Part shown: positions 58,801 to 64,000 of the stretch, piece by piece | Layout: every line of letters begins with the position of its first letter | Numbering within the stretch: the first letter of the stretch is position 1 | From: Anabaena azotica FACHB-119 | Lineage (GTDB): Bacteria > Cyanobacteriota > Cyanobacteriia > Cyanobacteriales > Nostocaceae | Length of the DNA stretch: 64,000 bases | Direction: 5' to 3' | Assembly (NCBI RefSeq): GCF_014697625.1 | Contig: NZ_JACJSG010000009.1 | Location: 62,001-126,000, forward strand | Notes under the pieces: generated by a model | Seen by the model: only the letters and a program-made list of their open reading frames with translations | The model's database searches: none | Told to the model about the DNA's origin: nothing | Made by a program: the position numbers and the translations under genes

Positions 58801-59436
58801 ATGACTATTTTTTTCCATGAACAGCTTTACCGTAGTCATCCTGTGATGGCAAAGTTGAAAGATTATCCTATTACAATTTGTGGGGCTGGAGCATTAGGAG
58901 CTAACATAGCTGAGAATTTGGCTCGGTCTGGTTTTGAGAAGTTGACGATAATCGATCGCGATCGCATTGAGGAGCGTAACCTTTCTACTCAACCATACTA
59001 CCGTTCTGATGTGGGAGCATTCAAAGCGAAAATTTTAGCTAATAATTTATATCGAGCAATTGGTATTAAAGTAGAAGCCAAGACTAAGGAATTAACACCA
59101 ACAAATACAACTCAACTACTCAAAGATAGCCAGCTAATTGTCGATGTCTTCGATAATAGTGTGGCACGTCAGGCTGTGAAAGATTATGCACAGGAATTTA
59201 GCGTTCCTTGTGTTCATGCTGGACTAGCGGCTGATTATGCAGAAGTAATTTGGAATGACTCTTATCGCGTACCTTCCGATGTGAATGATGATGTTTGTGA
59301 TTATCCCCTAGCGCGGAACCTCGTAATGTTAACTGTGGCTGTAACTTGTGAAGCGATCGTTTCACAAGTTACAACAACACAACAGCGTAACTTTACAATC
59401 ACTTTGAAGGATTTAACTGTTCAATCTCATATATAA
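58801..59436 (+). CDS. ThiF/MoeB/E1-like ATP-dependent adenylyltransferase
   Basis: The 211-residue protein has the E1 Rossmann core: nucleotide loop ITICGAGALGANIAENLARSG, then IDRDRIEERNLSTQPYY (Asp and the Arg/Asn that position ATP) and LIVDVFDNSVARQAV. A Cys in DDVCDYPLARNL (about residue 163) is in the usual place of the thioester Cys. The Zn-binding CxxC pairs of MoeB/ThiF are not seen. These enzymes adenylate the C-terminus of ubiquitin-like or sulfur-carrier proteins. In this locus the partner could be the 66-residue protein at 52506. Being short, it lacks the extra C-terminal domain of eukaryotic E1. Confidence 0.85.
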   Translation: MTIFFHEQLYRSHPVMAKLKDYPITICGAGALGANIAENLARSGFEKLTIIDRDRIEERNLSTQPYYRSDVGAFKAKILANNLYRAIGIKVEAKTKELTPTNTTQLLKDSQLIVDVFDNSVARQAVKDYAQEFSVPCVHAGLAADYAEVIWNDSYRVPSDVNDDVCDYPLARNLVMLTVAVTCEAIVSQVTTTQQRNFTITLKDLTVQSHI

Positions 59437-60353
59437 TTTGTTGCGAAAAACAGAATTTAAGCGACTAACGTACCCTTAAACTCAACGATTGACGCTACGC
59501 GAACGCTGTCGCATTGGTCGGGAGACTGTCGTCAACTCACGCGCAATTCATGAGGACACTTGCGTGGGCGGCTCTGCCGACTTGAGCAAAGTGTCCGTCT
59601 CATCACCTCCCTTCCCTACGGGACGCTACGCGAACGGGTAGGTGAGAGGCTTCTTGCTGTTTAAGCTAACAATCAGCAACAAAAAATTATGTTGCATTTG
59701 TGAATTATCTGTTTATTTAGCCAAAATACATCTATGAGTAGAGGTATTTATTGTTATGGACAGGTTAAGGTGCTTAGTAGCAAAAGTAGCTTTAGCATTG
59801 GGTTACTGCCGAAATAGAGCTATCAAGTCCTTAACATCGTCACAGATGGCAGCATCCACCAAGCAATGCCTATCTTCACTAATCTCATACACCCAGTAAC
59901 TAGAGTCTACCAGGACTTACGCATCGAAGTTTTCTGTTGAGGCAGGGTGTAAGGGTTTTAGGACGACATTGCAGAGATTTCTTTACCCTCAATACTAAAA
60001 CAGTCCGCTTAATACGATTCCAGTCTTGAACTGATTCCGCATTACCATGTAGTTTTGGAATATTCCAATGGCTGTCTACCTCAAAGAGTTTAGCATCGCT
60101 ATGTTGTGCCAAAATCTCTTGTACTCTGGTATAGTTTAATGCTGCTTGCTCGTAGTAAATTTCTTTAATTGACAGCAACCGACCAAGGGACTTCCAATTA
60201 AAAAAATATACTATCACTGTGATGGCAAGGGGGCAGGGGGAAAGACAGTTGCTTTGAGGCAGATAAATTGCATAGTTTATTTTCTGGAAGTCCCTAACCT
60301 CATCTGCTTGATGTGTAGAGCGTGGTTCGCCAGACTGAAGAATTCTCCGAGTC
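59437..60353. other. Gene-free region with decayed coding fragments
   Basis: Besides the SPL-like remnant below, the minus strand around 59812-59910 reads SSYWVYEISEDRHCLVDAAI up to a stop in a short frame preceded by a stop codon, which looks like the tail of a lost gene. Two copies of GACGCTACGCGAACG (about 59492 and 59623) are part of a dispersed repeat. One TAGGACTTACGCA end lies near 59911. No intact gene is seen. Confidence 0.5.
59957..60178 (-). pseudogene. N-terminal remnant of a spore photoproduct lyase-like radical SAM gene
   Basis: The stretch reads LLSIKEIYYEQAALNYTRVQ, then a middle with FEVDSHWNIPKLHGNAESVQ and DWNRIKRTVLVLRVKKSLQC. This resembles the beginning of cyanobacterial SPL-family proteins. 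The radical SAM CxxxCxxC part is missing; the frame runs into unrelated sequence at about 59957. The open frame continues upstream only by chance. It is a fragment without the catalytic domain, next to a TAGGACTTACGCA repeat end that may have taken part in the deletion. Confidence 0.6.
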
Positions 60354-61379
60354 ATGAATGCTTTATTAATAATTAAAATACTAAATCAAAATCGATATAT
60401 GCTAATGCTTTTAACATTTTCTCAGAATCATCTAGAATTATTCTCAAGTAAAGATGTTGATACTGTACTGGAAAAAATTGATGGTTCTCATAATATCTGG
60501 TTGCGCTGCATTCAGTTCCGCGATCGCACGGGAACTGCCAAAATAATTAACCACTTTCAACTCAACCCATCTCGGATTGATATGATTTTCAACCGTTCCC
60601 TTACAGGAATTGATGAAGATATGGAAGATTGCTTATTTGATGGCTATGAAATTCTCACTCATCAAATAAAAAATCAAGAGTTTCAGGTAGCGTATGGTAG
60701 TATTCTCTTAGGTAGCAATTTTATTATTACTTTTGAAATTAAAGAAATCAAAGTCTTAACTATACTACTCAGTAATATTCACAAGCAAACCATAGATATT
60801 CAAGGATGGGGCGTTGATTATATTTTATATTTAATCTTGAAAAATATTTTAAACAATTACCACAGTGTATTTGATTATATTTCCAGACAACTTGATGATT
60901 TAGAAGATGAAGTTTTAGCTAGTTCTGGTGATGAAACAACTTACCATAAAATTGCCGCCATGAGGCAATCCACTCGCTCTGGACGGCGTAATTTCCAAAA
61001 TATTCGGTCACTTCTAGCTTTGATGAATTATGAAGATTTCCAATGGATTAGTCAGCCAGTAAAAGTATTATTCAACCAAGAATTAGTTCATCAAGTTGAT
61101 AATCTCTGGCAAGAATATCAAGCTTTGAGAGTTTGGATGTCAGAATTAATGGAAATTCAACGCGATAACATTGCTAGTAAAACCAGTGAACGAATTAATC
61201 GTTTAACTATCCTTTCCAGTATATTTTTACCACTCACTTTTATTACAGGTTTCTATGGCATGAACTTTAAACATATGCCAGAGCTAGAACAACCTTGGGC
61301 TTATCCGGCTGTGATTGTCATCATCATATTAATTGTAATTGGGAGTATTGGCTTCGCTAAAAAACAGCGCTGGTTATAG
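60354..61379 (+). CDS. CorA-family divalent cation (Mg2+) transporter
   Basis: The 341-residue protein has a large cytoplasmic N-terminal domain with long helices (about 150-275, including DDLEDEVLASSGDE). Two C-terminal membrane segments lie at about 278-298 and 313-332. The signature GMN motif is in TGFYGMNFKHMPEL between them, with a Pro-rich loop before the second helix. CorA forms a pentameric Mg2+ channel, sometimes also Co2+ or Ni2+. The conserved YGMNF and the MPEL loop make the family sure. The ATG at 60354 is followed by later ATGs (near 60402), so the exact start is open. Confidence 0.93.
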   Translation: MNALLIIKILNQNRYMLMLLTFSQNHLELFSSKDVDTVLEKIDGSHNIWLRCIQFRDRTGTAKIINHFQLNPSRIDMIFNRSLTGIDEDMEDCLFDGYEILTHQIKNQEFQVAYGSILLGSNFIITFEIKEIKVLTILLSNIHKQTIDIQGWGVDYILYLILKNILNNYHSVFDYISRQLDDLEDEVLASSGDETTYHKIAAMRQSTRSGRRNFQNIRSLLALMNYEDFQWISQPVKVLFNQELVHQVDNLWQEYQALRVWMSELMEIQRDNIASKTSERINRLTILSSIFLPLTFITGFYGMNFKHMPELEQPWAYPAVIVIIILIVIGSIGFAKKQRWL

Positions 61380-61421
61380 GGGAAAATCGCAATTAGTAGG
61401 GTGGGGAGTGCAGCGCCAAGC

Positions 61422-62132
61422 TTACCGCAAAAATTTACCGTGAGAATACCAAATACGAAGTTGCGCGGGTGTGATACCGAGTAAATAACCAATAATCACA
61501 ACTTGATTAATCATAGTAGTTTTGAAAACTCCCTTTTGCAACCATCTCCGGGCTGAAGTTATTACTGGTACAGAGAGGATGATAATTTTTCCCATAGGTT
61601 TTAAGCGCCGCATGAGTTCAAAATCTTCCATGATAGGTAATTCAGGAAAACCGCCGACTTGCTGAAATATCGCCTTAGTCATAAAAATTGCTTGATCACC
61701 ATAAGGCATTTGTAAAAAGCGCGATCGCCAATATACTCCCTTTTCTACCAAACGCAAACTCGCCCCTTCAGCATTGATCCGCAAAGCAAACGCGCCGGCT
61801 ATTACCCCAGGCTGCTGTAATGCTGTAAGCATCATCTCATCAAACCCAACAGGTAACTGTGTGTCTGCGTGGAGAAATAACAGAATCTCGCCAGTCGCTA
61901 ACCCCACACCTGCGTTCATTTGCACCGCACGCCCTGGAGATGATGAAATCACTTTTACACCCAAAGATTGAGCGATCGCTACCGTATCATCTTGTGAGCC
62001 ACCATCGACAACAACCACTTCTACATTCTGACTAGGTTGAGTAGTGGCGATCGTTTGTTTAATGTTTCCTGCTTCGTTCAGCGCTGGGATAATAATAGAA
62101 ATTTTCTTACCTTGAATATTGTCTCCCATCAT
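61422..62132 (-). CDS. Glycosyltransferase family 2, TIGR04283-like
   Basis: The 236-residue protein has the GT-A fold of GT2: ISIIIPALNEAGNIKQTI at the start, VEVVVVDGGSQDDTVAIA (nucleotide-sugar binding), SSPGRAVQMNAGVGLATGEI, and FLHADTQLP containing the DxD-like motif (HAD). A hydrophobic segment near the C-terminus (INQVVIIGYLLGITPAQL) is typical of this subgroup, often annotated as rSAM/selenodomain-associated transferase 2. The acceptor is unknown. It is convergent with corA, 42 bp apart. Confidence 0.88.
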   Translation of the reverse strand: MMGDNIQGKKISIIIPALNEAGNIKQTIATTQPSQNVEVVVVDGGSQDDTVAIAQSLGVKVISSSPGRAVQMNAGVGLATGEILLFLHADTQLPVGFDEMMLTALQQPGVIAGAFALRINAEGASLRLVEKGVYWRSRFLQMPYGDQAIFMTKAIFQQVGGFPELPIMEDFELMRRLKPMGKIIILSVPVITSARRWLQKGVFKTTMINQVVIIGYLLGITPAQLRIWYSHGKFLR

Positions 62133-62428
62133 TACCCTTTTCCATAATTTATTCAGCTTGGGTCATTACACAAAATACCTACACCCCTACACTTTACATT
62201 GGCGATCGCTCTTTTTCTGCCTCTGGGAGAGCTTTTTGAGTTGCTCGTCAGCCATAATTCTCACAGAGTCTTTCGCTGGGATGCAGTATTAAGCTTACAG
62301 GGAGCCGAGGTGAGATTTTTCTCATACAGGTAAGGTAGCGTTAGACAACTGCTAGGACAAAATATTTAATTTAGTGTAAAGTACTATTTACTACTAAACT
62401 TCTGTACAGTATTTTCACTTAGAAAATT
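62133..62428. other. Divergent promoter region of the GT2 and monooxygenase genes
   Basis: About 296 bp, with a HIP1 site and an A+T-rich part near 62380-62410. No repeats or RNA elements are recognised. Confidence 0.4.
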
Positions 62429-63976
62429 ATGAAATTTCAAAAAATCTGCGTGATAGGGGCTGGGATTAGTGGCTTAGTAACGGCAAAAACTTTTCTCGAA
62501 GATGGCTATAATGTCACCATCTTCGAGAAAAAACAAGGATTAGGCGGCGTATGGGAAAAATCCCGGACTTACCCAGGATTAGGTAGCCAAAGTACCAGTG
62601 ATACTTACTGTTTTTCTGACTATCCCATGCCTAAATCTTATCCAGATTGGCCTTCAGCAGAGGAAATTAGAAATTACTTGACATCTTACGCCAAGCATTT
62701 TCATGTAATTGATAAAATTCGTTTTCAAACAGAAGTTATTCATGTTTCTCAAAAATCAGGAACAGATCCAAAATGGGTAGTAACAGTCAAATATACAAAT
62801 GCAAATGATAGACAAACACAGGAAGAAAGTTACGAATTTGACTTTATATTCGTGTGCAATGGTGTTTTTAGTCAGCCTAATTTACCTTCCTTTGTTGATC
62901 AGGAAAAATTTACATCATCTGGAGGTTTAGTTTTACATTCCACTGAGATGAACGACCCCTCAATTATTGCAGGTAAGCGGGTTATTGTCGTAGGTTTTGG
63001 TAAATCTGCCTGTGATATCGCTAATCTAGCAGCGAAAACAGCCAAAGAATGTACTCTAGTCTTCCGCCAAGCTATTTGGCAAGTACCAAGATATCTTTTG
63101 GGTTTGATAAACATCAAACATATTTTATTCACTCGATTCTCAGAAGCTTTCTTTATCTACAGGGAAATGGGAAAATTTGAAACAATTCTGCATACTATTG
63201 GCAAGCCTCTGGTTTGGTGTTTCTGGCGGATTATAGAGAAATTAATCAGCCTACAATTAGGTCTTGATGCTTGTGGGATAAAACCTGAACATCACATAGA
63301 ACGGCGCGAATGTGGGTTGATGCTATCACCGCCAGGTTTTATTCAACATATACATAGCGGGAAAATCAAACCCATCAAGTCAAGCATAGCCAAGTTTGTT
63401 CCTGGTGGTTTGGAGTTAGTAAACGGTGAAAAAATACCAGCAGATGTAGTGATTTTTGGTACGGGTTTTCGTCAAAATGTATCGTTTTTAGAAGAGAAAT
63501 ACCGTCGAGTATTAGTAGATAAAGAGGAAAACTTTCAGTTATATCGTCATTTAATTCACCCAGAAATTCCCCAAATGGGTTTTGTTGGGTATAACAGTAG
63601 TTTCTACAGTCAATTAACTTCAGAGGTTGGTGCTTGGTGGTTATTAGACCATGTTAACGGCATCATTTCATTACCATCAAAGCAGAAAATGTATCAAGAC
63701 ATTGCTGCTGAATTGGATTGGATGAAATCTCGCTTTTCCAAGGTTGTAGTTGGGGGTAGTTGTATTGGTACTTTTTCTTTGCATTATGTCGAACAATTGC
63801 TAAAAGATATGGACACAAATCATCAGCTTGTAATTTGGAAAAATATTAACCAAATTTTGTCAGTTGTTGATATATCTATGTACCAAAAACTGCGCCAGGA
63901 ATTAAAGTTAAGTCGTTTCTCTACGAGACGCTACGCGAACGCTCCAATTCAAAATTCAAAATTACAATCCCCATAA
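62429..63976 (+). CDS. Flavin-containing monooxygenase-like (FMO/BVMO superfamily)
   Basis: The 515-residue protein has the FAD-binding Rossmann motif VIGAGISGLVTAKTFLEDG (residues about 8-26) and an FMO-type Y-P-G-L segment (GVWEKSRTYPGLGSQS). The FxGxxxHxxxY-like identifying region is altered to SGGLVLHSTEMND, and the NADPH-binding motif is VIVVGFGKSACDIA (about 188-201). VVIFGTGFRQN is the conserved ATG-type motif near the end. Such enzymes oxygenate N or S atoms or carry out Baeyer-Villiger oxidation. The exact class is unclear because the identifying motif is not canonical. The frame stops just before the window end, so the gene is complete. Confidence 0.85.
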   Translation: MKFQKICVIGAGISGLVTAKTFLEDGYNVTIFEKKQGLGGVWEKSRTYPGLGSQSTSDTYCFSDYPMPKSYPDWPSAEEIRNYLTSYAKHFHVIDKIRFQTEVIHVSQKSGTDPKWVVTVKYTNANDRQTQEESYEFDFIFVCNGVFSQPNLPSFVDQEKFTSSGGLVLHSTEMNDPSIIAGKRVIVVGFGKSACDIANLAAKTAKECTLVFRQAIWQVPRYLLGLINIKHILFTRFSEAFFIYREMGKFETILHTIGKPLVWCFWRIIEKLISLQLGLDACGIKPEHHIERRECGLMLSPPGFIQHIHSGKIKPIKSSIAKFVPGGLELVNGEKIPADVVIFGTGFRQNVSFLEEKYRRVLVDKEENFQLYRHLIHPEIPQMGFVGYNSSFYSQLTSEVGAWWLLDHVNGIISLPSKQKMYQDIAAELDWMKSRFSKVVVGGSCIGTFSLHYVEQLLKDMDTNHQLVIWKNINQILSVVDISMYQKLRQELKLSRFSTRRYANAPIQNSKLQSP

Positions 63977-64000
63977 ATAAATTTAGGGGCTTGTATCCTT

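Noticed and set aside
59900-60355. An intact 151-residue gene
   Set aside because: Only the middle part shows family resemblance; both ends are repeat or intergenic sequence, so it is treated as a pseudogene fragment.

Overview
The window looks like the chromosome of a filamentous, probably heterocyst-forming cyanobacterium of the Nostoc/Anabaena group. It carries the photosystem I assembly gene ycf3, frequent HIP1 octamers (GCGATCGC), heptamer STRR tandem repeats (GGTAATT, TGATAAC types) between genes, many small terminal-inverted-repeat elements and large CRISPR arrays. All identifications come from reading the sequence; no database search was run, and comparisons with E. coli rRNA rely on remembered sequence.

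Layout. 1-9 kb: housekeeping and scattered genes (SRAP peptidase fragment, ycf3, gatC, glutathionyl-hydroquinone reductase, an RCCR-like protein, a GH2 glycosidase, a TpsB transporter). 9.25-12.05 kb: CRISPR array 1, with a small mobile element inside one spacer. 13-25 kb: a probable lipid-oxidation (oxylipin) cluster with an alpha-dioxygenase/cyclooxygenase-like peroxidase, a catalase-like protein, an old-yellow-enzyme reductase, two cytochrome c proteins, a membrane protein and a lipase, followed by a GST and a DJ-1/PfpI protein. 25.2-48.4 kb: a type I-D CRISPR-Cas locus with array 2 (about 108 repeats), cas2-cas1-cas4-cas6-csc1-csc2-csc3(cas10d)-cas3' on the minus strand, a divergent WYL regulator and array 3 (about 49 repeats). 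48.5-52 kb: RTX protein, SDR and HAD enzymes. 60-64 kb: CorA, a GT2 glycosyltransferase and an FMO-like monooxygenase.

The most unusual part is 52.26-59.44 kb. A Ro60-like TROVE/vWA protein gene sits among six RNA elements sharing one two-storey stem: an outer stem ending in GUGUCC or similar, an asymmetric internal loop with YAACUY on the 3' side, and an inner stem around AAGC followed by UACAUAC. This is the plan of Ro-binding Y RNAs. The apical modules differ and most imitate parts of the translation machinery: complete tRNA-like folds (elements a and d), a circularly permuted tRNA-like fold (c), a circularly permuted 23S H69-H71 segment (b), and a 23S sarcin-ricin loop plus GTPase-associated-centre segment (f). 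One element (e) is minimal. Interleaved genes encode a ribosomal L7/L12 paralogue, a small ubiquitin-like protein, a ThiF/E1-like enzyme and two unrecognised proteins. L7/L12 is the stalk protein that works at the GTPase centre which element f copies.

I infer a Ro-centred ribonucleoprotein system displaying fragments of ribosome and tRNA as decoys, sensors or recruiting platforms, possibly linked to RNA damage or translation stress. That function is inference. The RNA folds, the rRNA and tRNA resemblance and the gene order are read directly from the sequence.
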